Shown one piece after another: positions 27,318-36,911 of a DNA stretch of 64,000 bases. A program made the translations under genes and the position numbers. The notes under the pieces were generated by a model. That model saw nothing but the letters and a program-made list of their open reading frames with translations. It was not told the origin of the DNA and made no database searches. The stretch is from Bradyrhizobium elkanii WSM2783. Its GTDB lineage: Bacteria; Pseudomonadota; Alphaproteobacteria; Rhizobiales; Xanthobacteraceae. The stretch covers positions 84,022 through 148,021 of the forward strand of contig NZ_AXAP01000015.1 of NCBI RefSeq assembly GCF_000472865.1. The letters run 5' to 3'. Position 1 is the stretch's first letter; each line of letters begins with the position of its first letter.

Positions 27318-28721
27318 CTAGTTGTTTTTCTGACCCGGCAGCGGCTTGGCGCTCACAATATCGTCAGCCTTGACCCAGCCGGGGGTTCCGACGGCAAAGC
27401 GCGTCTTGGCACGCGAGGCCAGCTCGCGCGCGGTCTTGCTGTCGCCGCGCAGATAGGCGGCCTGGGCGGAAGCGAGGTCCGCTTGCGCATAATCGCCCTT
27501 GCGGCCATAGGCCATGGCAAGCTGGGTATAGCCGATCGGCGCCTCGCTCTCGCGCGCCACCGCGGCGCGCAGGATGTTGATGGCTTCATCGGTGTAGGCG
27601 TTGTTGCTGGTCGCGACCAGCGCCTGGCCCAGCAGCATCTCGATCAGGGGCGCGTTGCCCGAGAGCTGCACCGCCCTTCGCAATGGCGCGATCGCCTCCG
27701 CCGGCCTGCCGCCCTCGAGCAGCGCCTGGCCGCGCAATTCATAGAAATAGGCGTTGTTGGGCTGCGCCTGAATCAGGCCGTCGATTTGGGCCAGCGCACT
27801 GCGGAGATCGCCGTGCAGATAGGTCGAGATCGCCCGCGCATAGCGGGCGGGCAGGCCGTTGTTGGACGAAGGATAGCGGCGATAGACGGTGTCCTGCCGC
27901 TCCATGAAAGCGGAGATCTTGGCGCGCACCATGTCGTGGCGCATTTGCAGCGCGGGATCGTCCTTCTTGTCCCAATAGGCGCTGGAGCGCGCGATCTCCG
28001 CCAGCGCCGCCACGCGATCAGCGGGCATTGGATGCGACATCAGATACGGATCGGCGCCGCGAGCTGCGAACAGGCTTTCGTCGGTGAAGCGCTTGAACGT
28101 TTCGTACATGCCCTTGGCGGACTGGCCAGTCGCGTTCAGGAATTTCACGCCGGCGCGGTCGGCGTTCTCTTCCTGCTGGCGCTGATAGGAGAGCAGCGTT
28201 CGGCGGATCACTTCCTGCGGCGCCGCGACCGCCGCGGCACCGGCATTGGCGAGGCCGTTGCTGCTGCCACCGCGTGCGCCTGCGACCATCGCGCCGGCGC
28301 CGAGCAGCATGGCGATGATCATCTGGGTCTGCGCCTGCGCCAGTTGCTCGCGGAGCTTTGCGAGATGGCCGCCGGCAAGATGTCCTGTCTCGTGCGCGAG
28401 CACGCCGATGATCTGGTTCGGCGTCTCCGACTGCATGAGCGCGCCGTAATTGACGAAGATACGCCGGCCGTCCGCAACGAAAGCGTTGAACGTGCCATCG
28501 TTGATGATGACCATCTGGATGTTCTGCTTCTCCAGTCCCGCAGCGCGCAGGATCGGCCTCGTATAGTCGCGCAGCAATTGCTCGGACTCGGTGTCGCGAA
28601 GGATCGGCGGGCCCTTGTTCTCCTGCGCCAGCGCCATCGTCGGCGCGACCGCCAGCGCGATCGCGGTGGCGAGTGCGGTCAATTTCAGGGTCTTCTTGCG
28701 AAGCGCGAAACGGAGCAGCAT
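27318..28721 (-). CDS. Periplasmic M48 zinc metalloprotease with TPR domain (BepA/LoiP-like)
   Basis: 467 aa. Signal peptide 1-32 (ALATAIALAVAPTMALAQ). The M48 domain has HETGH (110-114) and the third ligand Glu in EENADRAG. Four or more TPR-like helical repeats follow (about 300-440, for example YFYELRGQALLEGGRPAEAI). BepA-type proteins degrade or chaperone misassembled outer-membrane proteins. The Met-rich, Ala/Gly-rich segment after HETGH is the usual active-site loop. It is divergent from the aminotransferase gene and upstream of the DsbA-like gene. Confidence 0.95.
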   Translation of the reverse strand: MLLRFALRKKTLKLTALATAIALAVAPTMALAQENKGPPILRDTESEQLLRDYTRPILRAAGLEKQNIQMVIINDGTFNAFVADGRRIFVNYGALMQSETPNQIIGVLAHETGHLAGGHLAKLREQLAQAQTQMIIAMLLGAGAMVAGARGGSSNGLANAGAAAVAAPQEVIRRTLLSYQRQQEENADRAGVKFLNATGQSAKGMYETFKRFTDESLFAARGADPYLMSHPMPADRVAALAEIARSSAYWDKKDDPALQMRHDMVRAKISAFMERQDTVYRRYPSSNNGLPARYARAISTYLHGDLRSALAQIDGLIQAQPNNAYFYELRGQALLEGGRPAEAIAPLRRAVQLSGNAPLIEMLLGQALVATSNNAYTDEAINILRAAVARESEAPIGYTQLAMAYGRKGDYAQADLASAQAAYLRGDSKTARELASRAKTRFAVGTPGWVKADDIVSAKPLPGQKNN

Positions 28722-28856
28722 GGAGCGGTCTTAGCGATTGGCGGCGGGCCACGGACAATATATGCCCTAACAAACCGCCGAATGCGGCCAGTCTGGGGCG
28801 CAACCGGTCGTTACGGAACCCGAAACCGGCGACGCCGGCCCAAATAGCAGATATCC

Positions 28857-30044
28857 ATGCCCGAAGCGACATTTAGAGACCGCGTGAATCACCTTTTGAC
28901 CGCTTCGGGCAGGAGCGAGGTTCCGCCCTTCATGGTTATGGACGTGATGGCGGCGGCGGCGCGAATCGAGGCGGCCGGCGGGCATGTGATCCACATGGAG
29001 GTCGGCCAACCGGCGGCGCCGGCGCCGAAAGCGGCGATCGCGGCAGCTCACGCGGCGCTCGACGATGGACGCATCGACTACACCTCCGCGCTCGGTATTC
29101 CCTCGCTGCGTGCGCGCATCGCGCGGCATTATCGCGAGACGTATGGATGCGAGGTCGATGCCGAGCGCGTCGTGATCACGACGGGCTCGTCGGGCGGCTT
29201 CATCCTGGCGTTTCTCGCGATGTTCGAGCCGGGCGATCGCGTTGCGGTGACCGTGCCCGGCTATCCGCCGTACCGGCATATCCTGAGTGCGCTCGGCTGC
29301 GAGCCGGTGCTGATCGAGACGACGAACGAAACGCGGCATGCGCTGACCGGCGAGGCCCTGCTCGACGCGCATCGCAAGGCGCCGCTCAAAGGCGTTCTGG
29401 TGGGCAGCCCCGCCAATCCGACCGGCACGATGATGTCGCGCGAGGCTCTTGCAAGCCTGATGGCGGCTGCCGAGAGCGCCGGCATCCGCTTCATCTCGGA
29501 CGAGATCTATCACGGGCTCGATTACGCCTTTCCGGCGGTCACTGCAGCCGAATTGTCCCCACACGCCCTCGTGATCAACTCGTTCTCGAAATATTTCTGC
29601 ATGACCGGTTGGCGGGTCGGCTGGATGGTCGTGCCCGAGCCGCTGGTGCGCCCGATCGAGCGGCTGCAGCAGAACCTCTCGATTTCGGTGCCGACGCTGT
29701 CTCAGATTGCAGCCGAAGCCGCCTTCGATGGCCGCGAGGAGATGGAAGCGATCAAGCGCGGCTATCAGGAGAACCGGCGTATCCTGATCGAGGGGCTGCC
29801 GAAGGCGGGGCTGACCAAGTTCCTGCCCGCGGATGGCGCATTCTACCTTTATGCCGATGTGTCGGACTTTACGTCCGACAGCTTCGAATTCGCCCGCCAG
29901 ATGTTGGAAAAGGCTCATGTCGCGGCGACGCCGGGTGTCGATTTCGACCCGATCCATGGCCGCGCCTTCATCCGTTTTTCCTATGCGCGGTCCGCAGAGG
30001 AGATGCAGGAAGCGGTTGCGCGGATCGCTGGTTGGCTTAAATAG
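28857..30044 (+). CDS. PLP-dependent class I/II aminotransferase
   Basis: 395 aa, fold type I. Visible elements: VGQPAAPAPKAA at the N-terminus, ITTGSSGGFILAFLAMFEPG, GSPANPTGTMMS, SDEIYHGLDY, and the PLP Lys245 in NSFSKYFCMTGWR; the C-terminal Arg is in RAFIRFSYARS. This matches the aspartate/alanine aminotransferase-like subgroup; substrate unknown. It is 26 bases before bioY. An adjacent BioY raises the possibility of a link to biotin precursor metabolism, but the sequence looks like a general amino acid aminotransferase rather than BioA. Confidence 0.93.
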   Translation: MPEATFRDRVNHLLTASGRSEVPPFMVMDVMAAAARIEAAGGHVIHMEVGQPAAPAPKAAIAAAHAALDDGRIDYTSALGIPSLRARIARHYRETYGCEVDAERVVITTGSSGGFILAFLAMFEPGDRVAVTVPGYPPYRHILSALGCEPVLIETTNETRHALTGEALLDAHRKAPLKGVLVGSPANPTGTMMSREALASLMAAAESAGIRFISDEIYHGLDYAFPAVTAAELSPHALVINSFSKYFCMTGWRVGWMVVPEPLVRPIERLQQNLSISVPTLSQIAAEAAFDGREEMEAIKRGYQENRRILIEGLPKAGLTKFLPADGAFYLYADVSDFTSDSFEFARQMLEKAHVAATPGVDFDPIHGRAFIRFSYARSAEEMQEAVARIAGWLK

Positions 30045-30070
30045 CGCGCCAGCTTGTCACACCCCCGGAG

Positions 30071-30694
30071 TTGGCCTTGTCCGTCAGATCGGTATCTGTT
30101 TCCGCCGCCGCCAGGCATTTTCCTCTTGCTTCGGTGCTGTGGCCGAACCGGTCGGGCGATTTCTCCGGATTGTTGCGCGGGATCGTCCTGGTATTCCTGG
30201 GCACGGCGCTGCTGACGCTGTCGGCCAAGGTCAATCTGCCGCTGCCCTATGTGCCGATGACGCTGCAGACGCTGGTGGTGCTGATGATCGGCGCTGCCTA
30301 CGGCTCATGGCTCGGAACGGCGACCGTGATCGCCTATCTGGCGGAAGGCGCGATCGGCTTTCCGGTGTTTGCCGGACCGGTCGGCGGCCTCGCACCGCTG
30401 ATGGGGCCGACGGCCGGCTATCTGTTCGGCTTCGTGGCGGCGGCGTTCGTCACCGGCTGGCTCGCCGAGCGCGGGTTTGACCGAAGCGTCGTCCGGCTGT
30501 TTGCAGCGATGGCGCTCGGCCACATCATCATCCTCGCGGCCGGTTTTAGCTGGCTCGCCTTCGGTGTCGGCCTGGGGGCCGAGAAGGCATGGCTGGTCGG
30601 GATCGTGCCGTTCATCGCGGGCACGCTCGTCAAGACCGCGCTCGGGGCCGCGCTGCTGCCGGCCGCACGGCGGCTCGCCGATCGCCGCCTGTAA
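30071..30694 (+). CDS. bioY: Biotin transporter BioY (S component)
   Basis: 207 aa, about six membrane helices. BioY signatures: [44 protein letters not shown] and [20 protein letters not shown]. Start TTG 30071; a second TTG is two codons later. There is no bioM/bioN nearby, so it may act alone or with shared energising subunits. Biotin is needed by AccB encoded 5 kb away. Confidence 0.95.
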   Translation: MALSVRSVSVSAAARHFPLASVLWPNRSGDFSGLLRGIVLVFLGTALLTLSAKVNLPLPYVPMTLQTLVVLMIGAAYGSWLGTATVIAYLAEGAIGFPVFAGPVGGLAPLMGPTAGYLFGFVAAAFVTGWLAERGFDRSVVRLFAAMALGHIIILAAGFSWLAFGVGLGAEKAWLVGIVPFIAGTLVKTALGAALLPAARRLADRRL

Positions 30695-30797
30695 GCGAGC
30701 CTCGGGCGAGGCGCCTGCCAATCTGATTTTTCGAGATGGTCATCGCCGCATCGCTCGGCGGATCGACCTTGCGCATCTTCGAGTAGGAGTGAGACTC

Positions 30798-32135
30798 ATG
30801 GCAACGATTGCGACGAGCGAGCCTGCCGAGGCCAGCACATCAAAACCGTGGTACCGAATCCTCTATGTCCAGGTGCTGATCGCGATCGTGCTCGGCGTCG
30901 TGGTCGGCTGGTTGTGGCCGGCGCTCGCGACAAATGACTGGATCAAGGCGCTCGGCGACGGCTTCATCAAGCTGATCAAGATGGTGATCGCTCCGATCAT
31001 CTTCTGCACGGTGGTCTCGGGCATCTCCCATATCCAGGACGCCAGTAAGGTCGGGCGCGTCGGGATCAAGGCGCTGCTCTATTTCGAGATCGTCTCCACC
31101 TTTGCGCTGATCCTCGGCCTGATCATGGGCAACCTGTTCCAGATCGGCCATGGGCTCGCAGCAAAACCCGGGGCGGCGGACGTCGCGAACGCCACCAAGT
31201 ACGCGGATCAAGCGCACGCTCAGAAGTCGGTCGATTTTGTCCTCAACATCATCCCCGACAGCGTGTTCGGCGCGTTCGCGCGCGGCGACATCCTGCAGGT
31301 GCTGCTGTTTGCGATCCTCTTCGGCTTCGCGCTGATGGCGATGGGCAAACGCGGCGAGCGGCTGCGCGATATCATCGACGATGGCGCACATGCGGTGTTC
31401 GGCGTGATCAGCATCGTCATGAAAGCGGCGCCCGTCGGCGCGTTCGGCGCGATGGCCTTCACCATCGGCAAGTTCGGTCCCGCGGCGCTCGGCAACCTGA
31501 TCGGCCTGATCGCGCTGTTCTACGGCACCGCCGCGCTGTTCGTGGTGCTGGTGCTCGGCCTGATCGCGCGGGTGATGGGCTTCAGCATCTTCAAGTTCAT
31601 CGCCTACATCAAGGATGAGCTGTTGATCGTGCTTGGCACCAGCTCGTCCGAGAGCGCGCTGCCGCAATTGATGGAAAAGCTGGAGCGGCTCGGCTGCTCC
31701 AAGCCGGTGGTCGGGCTGGTGGTGCCGACCGGCTACTCCTTCAATCTCGACGGCACCAACATCTACATGACGCTGGCGACGCTGTTCATCGCGCAGGCAC
31801 TTGGCGTCGATCTCTCCTTCGGCCAGCAACTGACCATCCTGGTCGTCGCGATGCTGACCTCGAAGGGGGCGAGCGGCGTCACCGGGGCGGGTTTCATCAC
31901 GCTCGCGGCGACGCTGAGCGTGGTCAATCCGGCGCTGGTGCCGGGCATGGCCATCGTGTTCTCGATCGACAAGTTCATGAGCGAGGTGCGCGCACTGACC
32001 AACATCACCGGCAACGGCATCGCCGCGGTGTTCGTCTCATGGTGGGAGGGCGAGCTCGACCACAAGAAGCTGCACGCCAACCTGAACAAGCAGATCGATC
32101 CGTCCGACGTCGAGACGGCGATCACCACGGACTGA
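30798..32135 (+). CDS. dctA: C4-dicarboxylate/cation symporter DctA
   Basis: Proton-coupled uptake of succinate, malate and fumarate, the main carbon source of nitrogen-fixing bacteroids. 445 aa, about eight helices and two hairpins. Motifs: [55 protein letters not shown], and [20 protein letters not shown] (the hairpin with its Ser-rich turn). ATG 30798 is preceded by GGAG at 30786-30789. The frame stays open to 30477 inside bioY. There is no dctBD pair nearby and no clear -24/-12 element upstream. Confidence 0.96.
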   Translation: MATIATSEPAEASTSKPWYRILYVQVLIAIVLGVVVGWLWPALATNDWIKALGDGFIKLIKMVIAPIIFCTVVSGISHIQDASKVGRVGIKALLYFEIVSTFALILGLIMGNLFQIGHGLAAKPGAADVANATKYADQAHAQKSVDFVLNIIPDSVFGAFARGDILQVLLFAILFGFALMAMGKRGERLRDIIDDGAHAVFGVISIVMKAAPVGAFGAMAFTIGKFGPAALGNLIGLIALFYGTAALFVVLVLGLIARVMGFSIFKFIAYIKDELLIVLGTSSSESALPQLMEKLERLGCSKPVVGLVVPTGYSFNLDGTNIYMTLATLFIAQALGVDLSFGQQLTILVVAMLTSKGASGVTGAGFITLAATLSVVNPALVPGMAIVFSIDKFMSEVRALTNITGNGIAAVFVSWWEGELDHKKLHANLNKQIDPSDVETAITTD

Positions 32136-32173
32136 CATGCCGGCGAGCTTTTCTGCGCGGCAAACGCAACGAT

Positions 32174-32208
32174 AACGGGGCGCACCATTTCCCATGGTGC
32201 GCCCCGTT
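32174..32208 (+). terminator. Hairpin terminator after dctA
   Basis: 15-bp perfect stem, AACGGGGCGCACCAT (32174-32188) with ATGGTGCGCCCCGTT (32194-32208), loop TTCCC. Only a weak T-tract follows, so it may work as a stabiliser or Rho-assisted terminator. Confidence 0.7.
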
Positions 32209-32334
32209 CCACATGGAGCAAATCGTTCTGAAGGAAGCCAGCTAGGACTGGCGGTAGACGACCAGGCGAAGATCAGGCCCGCCGACACTCCGTCCAAGTG
32301 TCCCGTTTGGCGGTCGATCGCCCGTATGGCCATT

Positions 32335-32448
32335 TTGCGCGAAATGCGCAATAAACCTTGAATATTGCGTAATGCGAGCATATACGGGCGGCTGTTTGCT
32401 CGTTTCTCTGGCGGAAATGCGCAAAATGATCGAATGAGTGCTTTGCGC
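32335..32448 (+). promoter_or_regulatory. Candidate operator/promoter region of the threonate-type operon
   Basis: A perfect palindrome TTGCGC-GAAAT-GCGCAA lies at 32335-32351. A second GCGCAA (32419-32424) pairs with TTGCGC at 32443-32448. GAAATGCGCAA recurs at 32341-32351 and 32414-32424. This sits directly before the permease gene of an operon ending in a DeoR-type repressor, so these are its likely binding sites (inference). Confidence 0.5.
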
Positions 32449-32462
32449 GGGAGAAAACAGAA

Positions 32463-33500
32463 ATGCAGGTTCCAATTAAGCGGGCGATCGAGAAGGTCCC
32501 TGGCGGGATGATGGTGGTCCCGCTGTTGGTCGGGGCGCTTATTGCGACCTTCTTTCCCGATACTCCGAAGTTCTTCGGCTCCTTCACCGGCGCGCTGTTC
32601 TCTGGCGCACTGACGATTCTCGCCGTGTTTTACGTTTGCATGGGCGCGAGCATCGATTTCCGCGCGACCCCCTACATCGTGAAGAAGGGCGGCACCCTGC
32701 TGATCGTGAAGGTTGGCGTTGCCGTTGTCCTCGGCCTGATCTTCGGCCGCATTTTGGGAGAAGCGCCGGTCGCTGCTGGCATGTTCGCGGGTGTGTCGAC
32801 TCTCGCGATCGTCGCCGCCATGAACGACACCAATGGCGGCCTCTATATGGCGTTGATGGGCCAATATGGACGTCCGCGTGACGTCGGCGCCTATACCATC
32901 ATGTCGCTGGAGAGCGGTCCTTTCCTCACCATGATCACCTTGGGCGTCGCCGGCCTCTCGGCATTTCCATGGCAGACCCTCGTCGGCGCTATCTTGCCTC
33001 TGATGGTGGGCATGATCATCGGCAATCTCGATCGCGAGATGCGCGACTTCCTGAGCCGCGCGGTGCCTGTGATGATCCCGTTCTTCGCCTTCGCGCTCGG
33101 CGCCGGCCTCGATCTGTCGAAGGTCTGGCACGCCGGTCTACTCGGCCTCGGCATGGGAGTGGCCGTGGTGGTTCTGACCGGCATCCCGCTGTTCTTGGCC
33201 GATCGCATCACTGGCGGGAATGGTGTCGCGGGTGTTGCGGCGGCCTCGACGGCCGGTAATGCGGCGGCAGTCCCGGCGATTGTCGCCGCGGCCAATCCGG
33301 CCTATGCGGACGCGGCGCGGCCTGCGACCATCCTCGTCGCGGCATGCGTCGTGGTTACCGCAATCCTCGTGCCGATCGTTACCGCCTGGACGGCGCGCGT
33401 TGTTGGTCGCGACGTCGAGGAGCCTGCAGAAAAGGACCAGGCTTCTGCCGGCAACATGACCCCCGCGGTGCGCTCGGCTGTCACTGAGGCAGGTCACTGA
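32463..33500 (+). CDS. 2-keto-3-deoxygluconate permease family transporter (KdgT-like)
   Basis: 345 aa, about ten helices. KdgT family features: [69 protein letters not shown] and [14 protein letters not shown]. In the classical case it carries 2-keto-3-deoxygluconate. Here the next genes are a DUF1537 kinase and PdxA2, so the substrate is more likely D-threonate, D-erythronate or a related four-carbon acid. It heads the operon; the kinase follows after two bases. Confidence 0.9.
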   Translation: MQVPIKRAIEKVPGGMMVVPLLVGALIATFFPDTPKFFGSFTGALFSGALTILAVFYVCMGASIDFRATPYIVKKGGTLLIVKVGVAVVLGLIFGRILGEAPVAAGMFAGVSTLAIVAAMNDTNGGLYMALMGQYGRPRDVGAYTIMSLESGPFLTMITLGVAGLSAFPWQTLVGAILPLMVGMIIGNLDREMRDFLSRAVPVMIPFFAFALGAGLDLSKVWHAGLLGLGMGVAVVVLTGIPLFLADRITGGNGVAGVAAASTAGNAAAVPAIVAAANPAYADAARPATILVAACVVVTAILVPIVTAWTARVVGRDVEEPAEKDQASAGNMTPAVRSAVTEAGH

Positions 33501-33502
33501 AG

Positions 33503-34810
33503 ATGGCTCTTAAAGCGTTTTCGAGCGAAGTGGATACCGGTTCGCGTCAAGAAAATGCGCCAAGCCAGAGCTGGCTGATCGTCGCTGACGATCTCACCGG
33601 TGCCGCGGATTGTGCGATCGCCTTCGGCAGAAGGGGGCGTGCGGCTGCGGTGACGTGGGGTGAGGTGACCGACGCGTCGGGTTACCGGCTGCCCGTCCTG
33701 GCCTACGATGCAGCGAGTCGCGGCCTTTCGGCCGCGGCCGCTGCAGTCCGCCATGCCGATGTGCTGACGCGCCTCTGCCAACCCGGACGTATTCTTTTCA
33801 AAAAAATTGACTCGACGCTGCGGGGGCAACCTGCAGCGGAGACTGCCGCCGCGCTTGCGCATCTCAAGTCACGGTCGGGTCCGGCCTTCGGCGTGTTCGC
33901 GCCGGCCTTTCCGGCCACCGGCCGCACCACAATCGACGGGCGCATCCTGGTCAAAGGCCGCCCCCTCGAGGAGGCCGAGGTCTGGCGGCGCGACCACACC
34001 TATTCGAATGCCGATCTTGTCGACGTTCTCGCGACCGCGGGCATTCGCGGTGAGAAGGTCAAGCTCGCTGCCGTGCGCGGTGGCGATCTCAAAGCCACAT
34101 TCGCGAGGCTGGCCGGGGAGGGCGACGTGGTCGCGGCCTGCGACGCCGAGACCGAACACGATCTGCATTTGATCGCGGAGGCGAGCCTGCATGCATCGCC
34201 CGCAACCTTCTTCATCGGCAGCGCCGGCCTTGCGCACGCGCTGGCCGGCCTCGAAGTCAGCCATGCCGTCGAGCCGCTGCGCATTCCGACGAGCGCATCC
34301 GGCACCCTGATCGTGGTGGGCTCGCTCGCCGGCGCATCTCGCACTGCCGCGCGCCGGCTGGAGGCGACCGGCACCGTGGTGCATTTCCCGGTCGCGCCGG
34401 AGACGCTGCTCAACGATGGTGCCGGCCGGGCGGCGCTCGCCGCGGACGTGATGGAACGACTTGCCGGCGGCGGCGATGCACTGGTTGAGATCATGATGGA
34501 TGATCATCCCGACATGTCGCTCGGCCCACAGCTCGCCAAGGGTCTTGCCGACGCTCTGGAGGCCGTCGCACCCGCGATCGGCGCCTTTGCTGCGACCGGC
34601 GGTGAAACCGCCGCGGCGCTGCTGTCGCGCTTCGGCGTCAACGGCATCCGTCTTGCCGACGAAATCGAGCCGGGCGTGTCGCTCGGCCTCACTCTTGGCC
34701 GATTATCCGTTCCGATCGCCACCAAAGCGGGCGCGTTCGGTGACGAGCACAGCCTCATCCGCATCAGCGAGCGCCTTCGCGCCGTCCGAACCAGAGGAAG
34801 TTTCATATGA
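33503..34810 (+). CDS. dtnK: Four-carbon acid sugar kinase (DUF1537), DtnK/DenK type
   Basis: Phosphorylates D-threonate or D-erythronate at the 4-position (DUF1537 family). N-terminal domain: LIVADDLTGAADCAIAFGRR, FKKIDSTLRGQPAAE and FAPAFPATGRTTIDG. C-terminal nucleotide domain: LIVVGSLAGASRTAARRLEA and AFAATGGETAAALLSRFGV. At 435 aa it is normal length apart from about 20 extra residues before SWLIVADD. Those are encoded by a copy of a genomic repeat (33512-33561). The stop overlaps the next gene's ATG (ATGA). Symbol assigned from context; DenK is equally possible. Confidence 0.88.
   Translation: MALKAFSSEVDTGSRQENAPSQSWLIVADDLTGAADCAIAFGRRGRAAAVTWGEVTDASGYRLPVLAYDAASRGLSAAAAAVRHADVLTRLCQPGRILFKKIDSTLRGQPAAETAAALAHLKSRSGPAFGVFAPAFPATGRTTIDGRILVKGRPLEEAEVWRRDHTYSNADLVDVLATAGIRGEKVKLAAVRGGDLKATFARLAGEGDVVAACDAETEHDLHLIAEASLHASPATFFIGSAGLAHALAGLEVSHAVEPLRIPTSASGTLIVVGSLAGASRTAARRLEATGTVVHFPVAPETLLNDGAGRAALAADVMERLAGGGDALVEIMMDDHPDMSLGPQLAKGLADALEAVAPAIGAFAATGGETAAALLSRFGVNGIRLADEIEPGVSLGLTLGRLSVPIATKAGAFGDEHSLIRISERLRAVRTRGSFI
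33512..33561 (+). repeat. Bradyrhizobial palindromic repeat embedded in the kinase coding region
   Basis: Its GCGTTTTCGAGCGAAG core (33515-33530) is identical to the inverted copy at 36895-36910. The next 16 bases (TGGATACCGGTTCGC region) match with one change. It lies in frame at codons 4 to 20 of the DUF1537 gene. Confidence 0.75.
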
Positions 34811-35805
34811 CCAGTCCGACCATTGCGATCACCATGGGAGATCCGGCCGGTATCGGGCCCGAGGTGATCATGAAGGCGCTGGCGCAGCCGGAGGTGCAGG
34901 CGATCTGCAATGCGCTGGTGATCGGCGATGCCAACCGTTTGCGCAAGGCCGGTCAGATCGTCGGCCTCTCGCTCGAGGTCGATGCGCTGAGCGACGCGAA
35001 GGAGGCGAATTTTGCGTCGAAGGCGGTGCAGTGCGTTGACCTGAAGCTGGTGCCGGACGATCTGCCGTTCGGCAAGGTTTCGGCAACGGCAGGTGAGGCG
35101 GCTTATCGCTATATCGAGAAAGCCGTGCAGGTGGTGCAGGCAGGGCTCGCTCAGGGCATCTGCACCGCGCCGCTCTCCAAGGAAGCGCTGCATGCTGCCG
35201 GCCACAAATATCCCGGCCATACCGAGCTCCTGGCGCATCTGACCGGCACGCCGGAAGTGTCGATGATGCTGGTGTCGCCGAAACTCCGCGTCATTCACGT
35301 GACCACGCATATCGGCCTGCTCGATGCGATCGAGAAGATCGAGCCCGGCCTCGTCGAGCGTGTCATCGCACGCGGACATGACGTGCTGGTGCGCGCCGGC
35401 ATCGCCAATCCGAAGATCGGCGTCTGCGCCATCAATCCGCATGCCGGCGAGAACGGGTTGTTCGGTCGCGGCGAGGAAGCCGCCAAGATCACGCCGGCCG
35501 TGGAAGCCTGTCAGCGCAAGGGCTGGGACGTGCGCGGCCCCCTGCCTGCCGACACGCTGTTCTTCCTGGCCGGCCGCGGCGACTACGACATGGTGGTCGC
35601 GATGTATCACGATCAGGGCCATGGACCCATCAAGGTGCTGGGGTTGGAAGCCGGTGTGAACATCACGGTTGGCCTGCCGGTGATCCGCACCTCGGTCGAT
35701 CACGGGACCGCCTTCGACATCGCGGGCAAGGGCATCGCCGACGAACGCAGCTTGATCGAGGCGCTGCGGCAGGCGGTCGATCTCGCGCCGAAGAAGGCGG
35801 CTTGA
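34807..35805 (+). CDS. pdxA2: 4-phospho-D-threonate/erythronate 3-dehydrogenase (PdxA2)
   Basis: PdxA-family NAD-dependent dehydrogenase, 332 aa: ITMGDPAGIGPEVIMKALA, TAPLSKEALHAAGHKYPGHT (metal His), FGRGEEAAKITPAV, GPLPADTLFF and AMYHDQGHGPIK, LPVIRTSVDHGTAFDIAG. It oxidises the phosphorylated acid at C3; decarboxylation then gives DHAP. Pairing with a DUF1537 kinase and a sugar-acid permease separates it from the vitamin B6 enzyme PdxA, whose gene usually sits beside ksgA or surA. Translationally coupled to the kinase gene. Confidence 0.92.
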   Translation: MTSPTIAITMGDPAGIGPEVIMKALAQPEVQAICNALVIGDANRLRKAGQIVGLSLEVDALSDAKEANFASKAVQCVDLKLVPDDLPFGKVSATAGEAAYRYIEKAVQVVQAGLAQGICTAPLSKEALHAAGHKYPGHTELLAHLTGTPEVSMMLVSPKLRVIHVTTHIGLLDAIEKIEPGLVERVIARGHDVLVRAGIANPKIGVCAINPHAGENGLFGRGEEAAKITPAVEACQRKGWDVRGPLPADTLFFLAGRGDYDMVVAMYHDQGHGPIKVLGLEAGVNITVGLPVIRTSVDHGTAFDIAGKGIADERSLIEALRQAVDLAPKKAA

Positions 35806-35981
35806 GGGGCTGGGCCTTATCGTTCGAGACGCCCGGTACGCGGGCTCCTCAGGATGAGGAGCTCGATGTGGGTTAAGCGCTTGTATTGCGCGGCCGATGC
35901 ATCGTGGTATCCATCGGCCGTGCCGCGGAGCCGATACGGTCGAGCTCGGCTGACGGCAATGAATCTGTGGGCCGAGGTTCG

Positions 35982-36749
35982 ATGTCGATGCGCAGCAAGG
36001 AGCGTCACGCTCGTCTGTTGGAGGCGCTGAACGCAGGAGAGATCGATGTCGACGATCTCGCGCGGCGCTTCGACGTCTCCGCCTCCACCGTGCGGCGCGA
36101 CCTGCAGCATCTCTCCAAGAACAATGTCGTGCGCCGCACCTATGGCGGCGCCATTCTCACCGCCCACGCAAACGAGACGACGCTCGAGCAGCGCCTTGCG
36201 GTTCAGGGCAAACAGAAGCAGGCGATCGCGCACGCAGCGATCGATCTGATTGAGGACGGCGACACGCTGATTCTCGATGCCGGCTCGACGGTCGCAGCCT
36301 TCGGCCGACTGCTGCAGCAGCGGCGGCTGCGCATCATCACCAACAATCTCGCGCTGCTGCCCTTCCTCGCCAAGGCTCCGACCATAGAGCTTGTGGTGCT
36401 GGGCGGCGCGCTGCGCACCACCAGCATGAGCACCATGGGGCCGCTCGCCAACGAGGCGCTGCGCCGCATGACCGCGGACCGCGCCGTCATGAGCGCCGAC
36501 GGCGTGGTGGATGGCCGTGGCCTGTGCGAAGCGGATCTCGAGCAGGTCGCACTGAAGTCGCTGATGATGCAGCAGTCGAAAGAAGTCATCGTTCTCGCCG
36601 ACGCCAGCAAGCTCGGCCGCGCCGAACAAATGGCCTGGGCGCCGCTGCCGCCGCGCTGGACGCTGGTGACTGATCTCGGCGCATCCGACGAGCAGCGCAA
36701 GCGCCTCGCCGATGCGGGAGCGCGCTTGATCGTTGCTGGCGTTCGCTAG
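35982..36749 (+). CDS. DeoR-family transcriptional regulator
   Basis: 255 aa. N-terminal HTH: SKERHARLLEALNAGEIDVDD and LARRFDVSASTVRRDLQHLS. C-terminal DeoR sensor: ILDAGSTVAAFGRLL, ITNNLALLPFLAKAPTIELV, LGGALRTTSMSTMGPLA and VIVLADASKLG. These sense sugar-phosphate ligands, here perhaps a 4-phosphate acid or DHAP. The start is ATG 35982 or 35988. It is 176 bases after pdxA2, the last gene of the cluster, and the likely repressor at 32335-32448. Confidence 0.92.
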   Translation: MSMRSKERHARLLEALNAGEIDVDDLARRFDVSASTVRRDLQHLSKNNVVRRTYGGAILTAHANETTLEQRLAVQGKQKQAIAHAAIDLIEDGDTLILDAGSTVAAFGRLLQQRRLRIITNNLALLPFLAKAPTIELVVLGGALRTTSMSTMGPLANEALRRMTADRAVMSADGVVDGRGLCEADLEQVALKSLMMQQSKEVIVLADASKLGRAEQMAWAPLPPRWTLVTDLGASDEQRKRLADAGARLIVAGVR

Positions 36750-36854
36750 AGCATTTTTCGGTTCTGATGGAATCAGAACCGAACTCTAGATTCTAATTTT
36801 GACGCGTTTTCTGCGCAGATAAGTCTACGCAATCTGCGTAAACTTGATTGCTAT

Positions 36855-36910
36855 GCGAACCGGTGTCCACCCTCGGATCAAGTCCGAGGGCATGCTTCGC
36901 TCGAAAACGC
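36855..36910 (-). repeat. Palindromic repeat with nested hairpin
   Basis: Inverted copy of the 33512-33561 repeat. CTTCGCTCGAAAACGC (36895-36910) and GCGAACCGGTGTCCAC (36855-36870) are the two halves. A 25-base insert with a CCCTCGGA/TCCGAGGG palindrome separates them. It ends next to the RNase E stop. Further palindromic sequence (TTCGGTTCTGAT/ATCAGAACCGAA, about 36769-36783) continues to the left. Confidence 0.7.
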
Positions 36911-36911
36911 C

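Noticed and set aside
30840..31829. 329-aa frame opposite dctA
   Set aside because: Antisense to a clear transporter gene; Asp/His/Arg-rich composition.
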